Of a DNA stretch of 64,000 nt, positions 31,304 to 42,144 are shown piece by piece. The stretch is taken from contig JASXTE010000014.1 in the NCBI GenBank assembly GCA_030280995.1, forward strand, positions 5,291,156-5,355,155, in the 5' to 3' direction. The notes under the pieces are model-generated. The model searched no databases and was not told where the DNA came from. It was given only the letters and a program-made list of their open reading frames with translations. Positions within the stretch are counted from its first letter, which is position 1; every line of letters begins with the position of its first letter. This DNA is from Hemileia vastatrix. Lineage: Eukaryota > Basidiomycota > Pucciniomycetes > Pucciniales > Zaghouaniaceae. Made by a program: the position numbers and the translations under genes.

Positions 31304-33208
31304 TATCAAAAATTGAAATAAAAAATAAAAAACATAATTTTTTTAACCTTTAATTATTTAAATATAGAGTATTTTCAGAATGCATTGTGGTTAATTGTGA
31401 AGGTTAGAAGATTTGAAGTTGGATTTATGAGTTTTTAGATGGGAAAATATTGTAAAATTCTTTCATAAATATTTATTTCATAGTTTCAAATGTTTAAATC
31501 TACAAACTAATGGGATTTAAAATAATATTGAGATTTAAAATCTGTTTTCTATTCAAGTAAAATAAAATAAAATAATGATATCAAAATTTAAATTAAGTTT
31601 AAACTTTTGATATGCTCTATCTTCAATTCTATCAATAGTGCATCAAAACTATAATAAAATTTTTTTCCTGCATCACTTTTTACATAAAAGATAGTTTTAT
31701 AATTTTATGCATTAATGTTTGCTTATATAAAACTAACATCTATGTCAACTGTTTATGACTATTAATCTATATAATAAATTTTTTTAGAAGAAAAAATAAC
31801 ATCAGTATATACTAAATTTGAAATTATTTAATTTAAAATAGTTTACAGGTAGATAATGAAGGGTGATTTAATTTTTGAATATGAATTATAGAAGTCTCAT
31901 TTTGTCAATTTTAATTCTTTTTGAGCTCAAATGTATCCAGTGCAACTTATGTAAGAATAATAACTATTTTTATTGAAACTTACATGAGAAAGTATGCCTA
32001 TTATTCAAAATCAAACTTGCCATAATGGTATTTTCCAATCATTATTTCCATTCATATCAATAAAAAATATTTCAATTTTTTGATGTTTTAGTTTTTGATA
32101 TCCCCAAGGTTTATATTTCAGGCGTACTATTCACAAAATTGTTAAAAATATAATTTTTGAAATACATGATAAACTTGAAAGTGAGGGGGCATTAAATTTT
32201 TAAAAATGAATTCTAAATTCAGGATGGATAGTATTTTTTCTATTTTCACAAATGAACAATTTTTTGTTTCAATAAATCCAGAAAAAAAATTTTGTTGTAA
32301 GCATATTATATTAGATTTATTTTTATTTACATACTATATTTTTCAAGATTTGTGTTTAATATTTCCAGTGAAAGTTAATTTTAATGGGAATTTTAAGTAA
32401 GATTGAAGAAATTTAATCAATAGGCATATTGGATATTTAAAATAATATTTTGCTACAATCTTGAATCAACCTGGGCTAAAAAAGATCTTGAATAAGGTTT
32501 TTGTGGGTCAATTTGGATTTAAGTAGGATTAAGTGAGGTTTAATAAAGGACAGATAAAAGGCTAACTTCATTACTAGTGACATTTATTCTCAAAATTGTT
32601 ATAAAATATGTATCATTCTGGGATCAAGCTTCAATAAAGTTGACTTCAAACAGAGAAAATTTCTAGCAGCACAACACCATATTTACAAAGGTGTACAATA
32701 CCTCAAATATTACTCATAATATAGCAAGGCGAGGAATATACAAAATTCACATTTGAAACAAGAATTTATACTTTGAATTTGAAATTGAGAAATGGAATAT
32801 TATTTTCCAATTCAAATATCTATTAGTCATTTTAACAAAAGTTTTTAGTAATCAGATTGAATTTTGATGGTATTTTATTGTAGATTAATCATGTTGAGGA
32901 GTCATTTACTTAAAATTACTGGTTTTGGTTCTGATTTTCCATGTGATAATCATTACAAATCATTTTGAAAGTGAATAGTTGACATATTGGATATGCAAAA
33001 GCTTATGTTGGATCAAAGTGAGCTCAAAGGGAGTTCAACTCATGATCAAATTATGATTATGAAAGATCAAACAGTGATCAATGTAGGTTCATCTTGGGCT
33101 CAATTTGTGACAAATCTCTGACTAAATGTAAGGCCAAACAATTTCCTCCATGGTGATGATTTGTGCATAATTCAGGCATAGATTTGTGGCTCAACAGAGT
33201 TTAAACAA
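30562..33208. other. AT-rich gene-less sequence with a (TA)n tract
   Basis: About 2.6 kb without a convincing gene. A (TA)n tract of about 45 bp lies at 31255-31299. The only ORFs are short and AT-driven (for example 32206-32400). From about 32470 to 33150 the text becomes richer in TTGGAT, GATCAA and GGGCTCAA words and may be the body of the element that ends at 33234. Confidence 0.55.
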
Positions 33209-33234
33209 GGGGTATTGCTAGCAATACCCCCCCC
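33209..33234. repeat. Palindromic element end (A-end): GGGGTATTGCTAGCAATACCCC plus C-run
   Basis: A perfect palindrome of 22 bp (33209-33230) centred on GCTAGC and followed by more C. It resembles the ends at 33858, 34091 and 35274, so it probably marks the right end of another copy of the same type of element; its left end was not found. Confidence 0.5.
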
Positions 33235-33559
33235 AAATTTTCTGTGAATAATGTTTCTTAATGAGTTAAAAATTTTCTTTAAATTTTATTATTCCTTTCA
33301 AATAAATATTTACTTTTCTTTATTTTGTTTTATTTGATCTTGTTTTTCTTTATTTTATTCTATCATACTAAATAATACTGTATTATATTAAATTTTATTT
33401 CATTTCATTTCACTTACTATTATTCTATTTAATTTTAGTAAATTATTTTTTTAGTATATTTTATTCCATTACATCTTAATTTAATTTTTATTGTCTTATT
33501 TTATTTCAAATGGTGATATTACATGTGCAGCAAAAGTCTTTAAATTCTCAAAATGAGCT

Positions 33560-33754
33560 GGTGAACTCTGATGTAAACCCATAGATCAGAGTACCACATG
33601 CATGAAATTAAGTTGTGACCTCTTATCTACAGCTTTACATCAGAGTTCACCAACCATTTTTATGCATGTTTACTCTGATCTATGGCCATACATCAGAGTA
33701 CCAAATCCAATTTTTCCCTGTGAACCCTGATCTAAGGCCATACATCAGAGTTCA
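33560..33754. repeat. Array of four hairpin units of about 35 nt
   Basis: Units start at 33560, 33615, 33671 and 33720, about 50-55 nt apart. Each is an inverted repeat with the plan GTGAAC-CTCTGAT-x-TA...TA-x-ATCAGAG-GTTCAC. In the unit at 33671-33700 the arms are TACTCTGAT/ATCAGAGTA plus TATGG/CCATA, separated by a C-C mismatch. The same mismatch position is kept in the units at 33615 and 33720, and is G-G in the first. Spacers are unlike one another. Confidence 0.8.
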
Positions 33755-33857
33755 CCAGCCAATTTTAACCAACTTCATGATTCTGCATGGCAATACAACA
33801 GCATCCATCAAATGTAATAAAATGAATTAAATGACATTAAGACTCACCACACAATAT

Positions 33858-34091
33858 GGGGGGCAGACTTGCTAGCAAGTCTGCAACCTTGGACCCAAAA
33901 TCACCACAGATTGAACACACATTGAGCTATTGATAAAGGAACCAAAAAATCAGGGATGAACACCACTCAGCAGGACATTTTTAGGTGAGTGTTCAAGTAG
34001 AGTTTAGTATGGGTTCAGTATGAGTTCAGTCTGAGTTACATCTGAGTTACATCTGAGTTCAGGTTGAGGAATTGCTAGCAAGTCCACCCCC
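33858..34091. mobile_element. MITE-like element with TTGCTAGCAA-containing terminal inverted repeats
   Basis: A 234-bp segment begins with a G-run then CAGACTTGCTAGCAAGTCTG and ends with GGAATTGCTAGCAAGTCC then a C-run, so the ends are inverted copies of about 30 bp. Direct repeats of TCTGAGTTACA/GAGTTCAG-type words fill 33985-34060. TAT flanks both sides, a possible 3-bp TSD. There is no coding capacity, so it is non-autonomous. The superfamily is not clear. Confidence 0.55.
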
Positions 34092-35160
34092 TATATTTTT
34101 AGTGACTTATTATAATGTAATTGAATATAAAAAAGACGGAAAGAAGAGTATAATAGCTAGAATGAAAAAAAATAAATACAAATTTTATAAAATGAGATAT
34201 AACAAAATAAATCATTATTATATATATTGAAAAGGAATATAATAAAGTTCAATAAAATAAAATTATATTATATTATACATAACCAAATACAACTCAATAT
34301 AATAAAATACAACACAACACAATACAACTTAATTTGATTAAATTTGATGTAATGAATTAAATAAAATGAGTGTATTAGAATAAAATAAAATAAAATCAAT
34401 TTAAAAAATTACATAATATAACATAAAATCAATTTATACTGAATTTTTTTTTAATATTTTATTCAATATATAAATTTCGATATTTATATGCAATTTAATT
34501 TTCAGTATGCATATTCATTATTTCATCAAATATAAAAATTCAATATGAATTTTGCATATGTATATTCAATATGATATCAAATATGAATATGTAATATGAT
34601 TTTTCCTATGCATATTCAATATGAATCTTCATATGCATTTTCAATATAAATTTTTATGCATATTTTTTTGGATGAATATTCAAAATTATTACCATTATAT
34701 ATATGAATTATCATTTTAAAATTACTTACTGAATACCACTCAGCAAGTGAATATTCAATTTCACTTTTTGCGACTCAAAATAATGTTACATGACTAAAAA
34801 ATATCAAAAAGTGAATAAAAAAATTTCAATTTATAATATTTCTCTGTAATGTGTTGTTTCAAAAATTCTGGTGATTTTTTTCAAACAATATTAAATATTT
34901 AAATATGATTTTCAATATGTTTCAATCTCTTTTAAATAAGTAGTAAATTAGAGTAAAAATTCTACTTGAAATATTAAAAGTTTTAAATGAGCTTTTAGCT
35001 CTATCTTGAACTATAATTTAAAAAACTGGGTCGAAATTATGTGCTTAAGGTGTACAGTGTTTGGTATGATTACTGAAACTTTTTTCATTCAAAATTTAAA
35101 AAGAGTTCATTTCACTTTCATTATGATACCACAAAAGATTCAGCTAGGTTTGTACAATAG
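34092..35160. other. AT-rich gene-less sequence
   Basis: Composed largely of AATAAAAT-like and TATTCAATATGAATAT-like words. No gene seen. It probably belongs in part to the element ending at 35274. Confidence 0.5.
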
Positions 35161-35274
35161 TTCAAGTTGGTTTTCAAGCACATTTAAGTAAGAGTTCCAT
35201 CAAAGTTCAGTCTGTGTTGCATCTGAGTTTCATCTGAATTCAAGTTGAGGACTTGCTAGCAAGTCCCCCCCCCC
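35161..35274. mobile_element. Right end of a related palindrome-terminated element, inserted in B2
   Basis: GTTCAGTCTGTGTTGCATCTGAGTT-type repeats lead into GAGGACTTGCTAGCAAGTCC (palindrome core 35249-35266) and a C10 run. Both the end and the subterminal repeats match the right end of the MITE at 34091. The B2 integrase frame begins immediately after it, so it appears to have inserted into, or been joined to, that gene. Confidence 0.5.
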
Positions 35275-35280
35275 AAATAT

Positions 35281-36340
35281 TGTGTCGTGTCTATGCCCAA
35301 GATCTTCATGCAGTGATTTCATAGCCAACTCTTTCCCCTTTCTCTGAGTAATTACTACTTGAGGATTTGGATATCTCTTCCTCATCAACTTCTACCAGAT
35401 AGATAAAATGCCAGAAACATCCTTTTGATAGCCACCCATTCATAATTATCACAATTATCTGGCCTTTCTAAAGTTAATAAATATTTAACAATATTAAAAT
35501 AAAACACAGTATTTCCACAGACTTCATCCTGAAATTCAGTTATTATTCAATCAATGGGCACTTCCCTATTATTAAAATCACCTGCAAATGAATGAGCCAA
35601 CAACTTTAAACCTTGACTTTTCTTTTTATTGTAAGATATTTTTGAATCTTCTATTATTGAACCTTCCAACCTTTTAATAACCAAATTTTCTTCTTTCACT
35701 TTTTGAGCCTTTTTACACTCACCAACTTTGTCTTCATCCAACCTCCTTCTATCCAAATTTTCTAAAATTCCAACATATACACCATTCACCAACTTTCTAC
35801 TATCCCACACAATTTCACCCTCTTCATCACAATACACCAAATCATCTCCATCCTTATTTTTACCTAATTTATCTACACCAATGTCAAACTCCCAAAGCAC
35901 ATCACTTACCAAATTTTTACAATTATCCAGTTTATCCTCATGGCAGAGGCCATTTTCATCCTTATGTACATATATTCATGCAGCCAATTTAACCTCACGG
36001 GGGAGGTAAGGAAAGTTTTCAGCACCTTTTGTGCTGGCCTTAATAACAGGTATATCTTTGTTGAATTCTTCTGAGTCAGAATCCTCTTCAGTAGGTGGTC
36101 TTCTTGACAATCCATCTGGCATAGTAAATGTCATTCCAGGCTTATTAACTAAAACAAAAGAAAAATTTTGAATAAATTCTACCCATCTGGTCATAGGTGC
36201 ATTCAGTAGACTTGGGAAATCAATAATTTGAGTTAAAAATTTTGCATCCACTTTTAATTGAAAGTGTTGTGCCCATGAAACATTTTGAAGTTTCTTTGAA
36301 ATTTTTGCCTCACCACAAAGTTCCAATTTTGGCTGAGAAT
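35281..36340 (-). pseudogene. pol: B2 RNase H C-terminal part and integrase N-terminus
   Basis: 36326-35976 carries the RNase H core (KLELCGEAKI, LKVDAKFLT, MTRWVEFIQ, MPDGLSRRP). Then follows an acidic linker (35912-35547), and from about 35520 down to 35281, with interruptions, the sequence reads QVVITQRKGKE and LHEDLGHRHD, the first His-rich motif of the integrase zinc domain. The catalytic domain is missing beyond 35275. Confidence 0.65.
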
Positions 36341-37945
36341 ATCTTCATTCCACCTCAGTAAAATCCACAGATTCATACCTGACTGGTCTAATTCAACCAG
36401 CTTTATCCATTTGGGACAGAACTTCCCCTGAAGCTACCTGACTAGAGTTGACTGCTAAATAAATCCTACCTGCATCTTTTCCATAGTGCTACTTATGTAG
36501 GACAATATCCCCCCCAACAACCTTCTTCAACTTCACAAACGCCTCTTCACACTCTTTATCCCATTACCAATCAGAATACTTCTTGGTTAATCTTCTCAAT
36601 GGAGCAGCCAACAAAGAAAAGTCATTGATAAATATTCTAACATAAACATATATGCCTAGAAATCCTCTGACTTTGGTTGTATTTTTGGGTCTTGGCCATG
36701 ACTGAATTTTATTTACTTTCTTCTTTGACATAATCATACCCTCTCTACATACCACATGACCTAGAATTTCCAAAGCTAACAGACAATAAGAAATCTTTGA
36801 GACAGAAATAGTTAAACCAGCTTCTTCAATCCTAAACAAAATCCTCTCTAATACAATAGCATATTCCCAGATAAATTTTCATATCACTCAATTCTCCTTC
36901 AACACCTCAATATCATAATCTGTTAAAGGAACTTTAAATCCACCATCATCAATAAATATACTAGCATATTTTGTAATTTCATCTTGAAGAATCCAAGCCA
37001 TCTGAGCTTGAAAAACAGAAACCAATTGTGTTGCACCTTGAGATAATCTTGTCAACTGTGATTGAGCAAGTGGTGTATCAAAAGTAGTGAGACACCTAGA
37101 ATCAGAATTTAATTCTCTCTCATCATATCTCCCAAACCATAACACACTCTTCCAGAAAACACCTCCACAAACTCCTCTGCACTAGGTTGTATTCCAGCAT
37201 CTTTTATTGTAACCCTATTTAATTCCCTAAGATTATGCACTACCCTGAACTTACCATTAGGTTTCTTGATACAGAAAACTGGACTTGAATAACTTGATTA
37301 AGACTGTTCATATAATCCCATTTGAATTTGTTTTCTAATGACCTCTATATAAGCATCTTTTAAAGCTACAGGAATAGGACTCAGTTTTTGTTGCCATGGT
37401 TGGTAACAAACAACTGGAATCTTGTAAGGCTCCCCATAAGAATGCTTTAACACACCTCTCTCCTCTTCAAAAAAAGCAATGGCCTTATCCCTCTTGACCA
37501 TTAAATCCAACAACAATTTCTTCTCTTTTCCTGACAACCAATCTTCAGGTCCAAAGTTCACAACACCCAATCTCCCCAAAGTAATTCTAGAAGTTTCAGA
37601 AAATTTGGGCAGATTCTTGACTAAAGGACTGTCATAAGGATCTCTTGATAGCATTGGCCTCTTCAAAGGTGGATTTAATTCTTCAGGTAGAGGCTTTTTA
37701 ATTGGTCTAACCTTATTTGCTACCTTCTTATATTTTTCTGAATCTACATCTACTATTACTTGAAGAATTTGATCTCTTCTTGATACGCCATAAAATATGT
37801 TGTCAACAGACTTTCCTTCATCACCAGATTCAGAATAAAAATAAGATGAAACAAAATATTTATTATTGATTAAATTTTTACCCCCTATTCCTTTGTCTAA
37901 TGTATTATCAAATTCCCTATCACCTATTTCATCATTTTCCATCAC
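36341..37945 (-). pseudogene. pol: B2 reverse transcriptase (and upstream linker)
   Basis: 37945-37298 covers the region before and including the RT fingers (GVLKHSYGEPYKIPVV). An in-frame stop then precedes SSYSSPVFCIKK. 37145-36888 holds the palm with FIDDGG in place of YIDD, and 36839-36564 the thumb/connection (LGHVVCREGMIM, SWPRPKNTTKVRGFLG). Broken by at least two stops and frameshifts. Confidence 0.75.
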
Positions 37946-38068
37946 AAAATCCCCAGTAAATAAAGTTGGAAGTTTAACCTCTTGCTGGAGGAAAGAAATA
38001 GTATCATCACAAATATTATTTTTTTGTGAATTAATTATACTAAGATTTTTAAATTGATTTTGATGAGT

Positions 38069-39017
38069 TTATTTCAGTTTAACCTCTTGCTGGAGGCCAT
38101 AAAACAATCCACCACTACTATCCCTACAATTAGAAAAATTACCTTTCCAACTTATATCCAACACAATATATCCCATATTTCTTTTTATACCCTTTTTAAA
38201 TATAATTGAGAAACTTAACAATGATGTTAAACATAATGAAAAATTAAACAAATAATGAAATTCCAGGGAAGTATAAACAGAAAATAATTGAGAATCCACT
38301 TGAATTATCTCCAAGTGAGCTGACCTGTTTCAATCTGGAATCTCTTTATTGAGAGAGATTGAAACATTTAAGAGATCAGACCCAATTAACCCAGAAAATG
38401 ATAGTCTCCATAAAATTCTTGAAGGAAATAAAAGAATCCAAAATGAATCAAATTAAATTTAAAAATTCCAGCTGATTTAAAGGTAGTTTATCCTTATGTT
38501 GGAGGAATCATATTCTTAAAATCCCTTGATAGAAGTCCATAAATTTTCCCTAAGGGCATTTCCACCTATTCCAATAACCACAAAAACAAATCACCAGGAT
38601 TTGTCCTACCAAAGGACAAAAAGAAACACAAACCTTTTTCAAAAATTTAGGTGAATCCCAACCATTCACCCCATCAATCAACACCTGTGTACCATCCATT
38701 AGTGCAGGAACAACAACATTGACCTTTAAAATCTCTTTCTGAGATTGAACCAAATCCTCCATACATATACCTAATCTATAAACCATTTCAGCATCTTCAT
38801 TGCAGAAAGTCTCGGCTTCTGAAGACAAAACCTGAGGAAAATAATCCTCTGAATCCAACTCCAAATCATCCATCCCAAAATTGTCAATAAAATCTAAACA
38901 TTCTTCATTAGGGCCATAAATATCTTCATCTTTTGAAACCACTTCTTTCCCAACAGAATTTTTATCAAAAATAATTTCTTCATGCTGATCAAAATCTTCA
39001 GGAATAGCTGAATCCAA
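38069..39017 (-). pseudogene. B2 region between Gag and RT, acidic remnant
   Basis: 39017-38550 is an open, strongly acidic frame (NFGMDDLELDSEDYF; CNEDAEMVYRLG), followed by an eroded 38314-38069 stretch. By position it should cover the protease region, but I could not find a convincing DSG motif, so the protease is probably deleted or too decayed to see. Confidence 0.35.
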
Positions 39018-39107
39018 AATCTACACACAAGCTACTTCCTCTACCTCTTGAGTCACCAATATGTCTTCTCCAGAGTCCAAAACAACAGAATTATGAGTAT
39101 CCAGATG

Positions 39108-39540
39108 TTACAAAATAAACTTCTTTAGCACCTCCAGACCAGGAATCCTAGTTTCTCCATTTGTGAGATTCTTCATCAAATTAGCTTTAAGAAGCACCAT
39201 GAAAACATTTTCCTTAACCTTTTCCCCCATAGCATCCCAAAAAACACACTTTGATACACTATCTTGATATAAAATTTGATACTCCAACAAATAATCCAAA
39301 ACCACCTTGAATTCAACCATAAACTGATGATACTGACCCAGAGATGTTACACCACCTTTTGATTTCCATTTTCTAGCTATATCCTTCAGATCCTCCAATG
39401 AATAAACCTAGAAGCTTCATGCCTATATAAAAACCCATCCAAATCATCACCAGAAAACTTGGGCACATTCCAAGATACAATCCTCACTGGTGCCCTAATA
39501 GGTACAACAGTAGCCAAGACACCAGATTCAATAGCAGAAG
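39108..39540 (-). pseudogene. gag: B2 Gag fragment
   Basis: From about 39540 the minus strand reads IVSWNVPKFSGDDLDGF, typical of the start of a Gag domain; after a stop it continues in 39398-39108 (EDLKDIARKWKSKGGV, QYHQFMVEFKVVLDYLLEY, NGETRIPGLEVLKKF). The last part is similar to the Gag remnant of B3 (NGDQKFPALEKVKEAV near 49660). Confidence 0.6.
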
Positions 39541-39670
39541 AAATCCCAAAAACATAAGATTAAACAGTTAAAAGAATATAAGTGTTTGTTAAATAAGCCT
39601 CTTTCAGGCTAAGTGTGTCCAGTTATCAAGTAAGATCCATTAAAAGCTAGATAATTTGAACCCCATTTTA

Positions 39671-39680
39671 GGCACCACCA
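39671..39680 (-). other. B2 primer-binding site
   Basis: Minus-strand TGGTGGTGCC lies one base after the LTR end CTCTACA. Its complement GGCACCACCA has the form of a tRNA 3' acceptor end with CCA. The tRNA species was not identified. Confidence 0.7.
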
Positions 39681-39681
39681 A

Positions 39682-39990
39682 TGTAGAGAGACTCTTACAG
39701 CTGCCTTGCTGTAAGTAGAATCTAAGGGAGTTGGATAATCCAAAGAGAACCCTGTCCCTTTAACTATAATATGGGTTCACAATTAACTAAGCTAGAATCT
39801 CTACTTGATATAAAATGACCAGTTATCAATTTGTTAATAACAGTTATGTGATGTAGAATTGGTTGTATTAATAATATGAGGAAAGAATTACAACAGTGAA
39901 GCTTTACTAAGAAAAGTTAATTCAAGGATTGAAAATTTATATTTATATAAAGCTTTTATTTTTATAATCCAATGTTGAAATCAAGTCCCT
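39682..39990 (-). mobile_element. B2 5' LTR remnant
   Basis: The minus strand ends AGTCTCTCTACA at 39682. The last 110 bp (AAAGGGACAGGG, ATCCAACTCCC, CTCTACA) match the end of family B LTRs. The similarity fades upstream, where the B3 LTR begins at 39996. Confidence 0.55.
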
Positions 39991-39995
39991 GAAGT

Positions 39996-40903
39996 TGTAG
40001 ACAATCCTATAGTGCTAGCTATAAGCCTTGACCAAGGGAGTTGGAGAAAACCCAGAGAGAAAATCCCCTGTACCTTTAGAAAAATACAAGTGAGATTTAC
40101 TTGCTAGTTAAATTTAGTCTTGTTTGATAAAGCCCCTTTCCAACACACTTGACTTCTTGATGAGCCAAGAAAGTAGTCACCAGACAGACTACGAGACCAA
40201 ATAACTGAAATGTAGACTAATTTCCACAACAGAGAAAGCAATGATACTTGATGTAGGTTTTAAATCCACACCAGAGACAGAAATAATACTTGATATAGCT
40301 TGCAAGACTATACCAGAGAAAACAGTGACAAGATTTGAGTTCAAGTAAGAACTAACCTTTTCACAACCCAGAAAACCACACACAAAGAGTGAAGCACAGA
40401 GTTTCCAGATATCCCAGATGGTGGATGATATATTAGAATCTCCTCTAACTTTCTTAAACTATCACACACACAGACCACCCTTCCAGATCCCCATCCAAAT
40501 ACAGCTCTCCCAGCTATCTACATGCATAAAATGCTCTCTAGAGCCTTCCACACGCGCAGGTGGGAAAGCTGCCCATCATAGGTAAAGCCATGTTGAGGCA
40601 GGCAGGCCACCTGGGGGGGGGAAGCTGCTTCTAGGTCTACAAACACCCAAAAACACCCAAAACAACAGAACTACTCATAGAAAACAGCTAATCACACATA
40701 ACACATACCAAAATGATGAGAAAAGAAAGCTTATTAAGCTGAGAAATAATCAGTGACCCTAGCCTAAGCCTACAAAAACACAACTAAACACCTAAAAAAT
40801 AACAAAACACCAATAATAAAACACCATTACCCCAACTAAACCCTACATACCAAATACCCCTAAATACACACTTCAAAGGCCTACCCAGCTTTGGAACAAC
40901 ACA
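39996..40903 (-). mobile_element. B3 3' LTR (family B, minus orientation)
   Basis: The reverse complement starts TGTGTTGTTCC, right after GGAGGGAGGA, and ends GGATTGTCTACA. It matches the plus-oriented LTRs at 3420-4507 and 6131-8718 over most of its length. Being next to the PPT and downstream of pol on the minus strand makes it the 3' LTR of B3. GAAGT (39991-39995) is a candidate target duplication, but the other side is not visible. Confidence 0.78.
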
Positions 40904-40950
40904 TCCTCCCTCCAATAAAGAATTTCCCCATTATTCTTCCTCTAACAACC

Positions 40951-41575
40951 ATGTTCACACACCTCTCCAGCAAGCCTCTGACCTGGGCCCTTGCCAATAC
41001 CACATTGACAAAAACCTCATCTGTTCAATGACTGGACCTCTTCACATCCACAGATTTTCTTGTGATGCTTGCAACTCCATAAAGAAACAATACCATAGAC
41101 CTGGCCCATTATCCTCCTCTTCTGCTTCCTCCTATACTCAGCCTGGTCTATCCTCTTCTACCAAAAGATCCAGACCTTCCATTACCATTCCAAAAATAAT
41201 CAACATACATCATTCCTCCAAAAGAAATCATGTAACTCTATCAGTCTCTTCTTCCTCTTATCACCCTGAGTCACCAAAAGGTAAGATTCCATTTCTCCCT
41301 ACCAAACTTGACTTACCATTTTCTGAGCCTCTCTTCCACCATCTTTTGATGATGATGACAATATAGGGACCAATGAAAAACACCCCTAAACTCAATTCCT
41401 CTGGTCAAAGAGAAAATTCCAACATCATACCCAACAACAGAAAAAACTCCTCCTTTCCTACTTCCAATCAACTCTTTCCAAGGACCAACAAGACATTGAT
41501 AAGAGAAGGAACCTCATTCAACAGTTCAAGGCCGATTCAGAACATTTCGCCTCCTCCCTTGATGCTCTTCTGTAA
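40951..41575 (+). pseudogene. Antisense gene A of B3, decayed copy
   Basis: Homologous to 2732-3398, but on the plus strand because the whole element is inverted. The conserved ATG at 40951 is followed by a 1-bp deletion; the frame then reads CQYHIDKNLIC...CDACNSIKKQY, so two of the six cluster cysteines have changed (one to His, one to Tyr). The intron donor GGTAAGA remains at about 41281 but its acceptor is degraded, and a stop follows the acidic DDDD stretch. The C-terminal block (LIQQFKADSEHFASSLD) is still recognisable up to TAA at 41573. Confidence 0.7.
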
Positions 41576-41639
41576 TTACACTAGTTCTTGAGTTTGATTT
41601 AGAAAGGAAAATATTATTACATCCTATATAGGATGTAAC

Positions 41640-42035
41640 CACCAAACAACCCTCAGTTTAAATTCTTGGGGGACTATCCTCTCTCTTTATAGTCTTGGGG
41701 GACTCAAAAACCTAAATCATAGACCCAGAACCAGAGACCAACCACATTAAGACACAAAGAAAAAAACTTACATTCTGGGGTAATTTTGTATAGAGCTGCC
41801 AGCCTATCAATTGCCCCCAAACTTGCCTTAGCTAAATTCAAAGGCTCCCCCTATGGATACCCTCTCCAATTTTCTACACCCACACCAAAAACAACAACTA
41901 TTCCTCAGTTTATAGTCTTGGGGGACTAAAAAAAAATCCTCAGTTTATAGTCTTTGTGGACTGTAGAACCAGTCTTCAGTTTAAAGTCTTGATGACCTGA
42001 TGCATATTTCAGTTTAGAGTCATGATAGACTAATG
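41640..42035. repeat. AGTC-N6-GACT repeats and hairpin module of B3
   Basis: Six copies of the motif (A)TCAGTTTAAAGTCTTGGGGGACT lie between antisense genes A and B, with the module TCTGGGGTAATT...CAATTGCCCCC at 41772-41822. This matches the arrangement of 2226-2650 in mirror orientation. Confidence 0.8.
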
Positions 42036-42144
42036 CATATTCAGCCACATTCCCCTTCTGAACATCCACCTCCATTTAATCTTCTTCCCATCACTGATAA
42101 AGAGACTTTTCCCTATCTCTTTCTCCTTGTCATCATTACAGATC

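Larger units (their letters stand above)
35275..39682 (-). mobile_element. Family B Ty3/gypsy element B2, 3'-truncated and decayed
   Basis: Reading leftward: LTR end at 39682, PBS at 39680-39671, Gag fragments, protease/RT, RNase H and the start of integrase, where the sequence is cut at 35275 by the palindrome-ended element. Many stops and frameshifts. The RT and RNase H motifs match those of B3. No antisense genes are present because the 3' part is missing. Confidence 0.8.

Noticed and set aside
33560..33754. CRISPR-like array
   Set aside because: Repeat units are diverged hairpins, only four, in eukaryotic TE-rich DNA without cas genes.
39671..39680. GGCACCACCA taken as the end of a tRNA gene
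   Set aside because: No cloverleaf is visible upstream; its position right after an LTR end makes it a primer-binding site.
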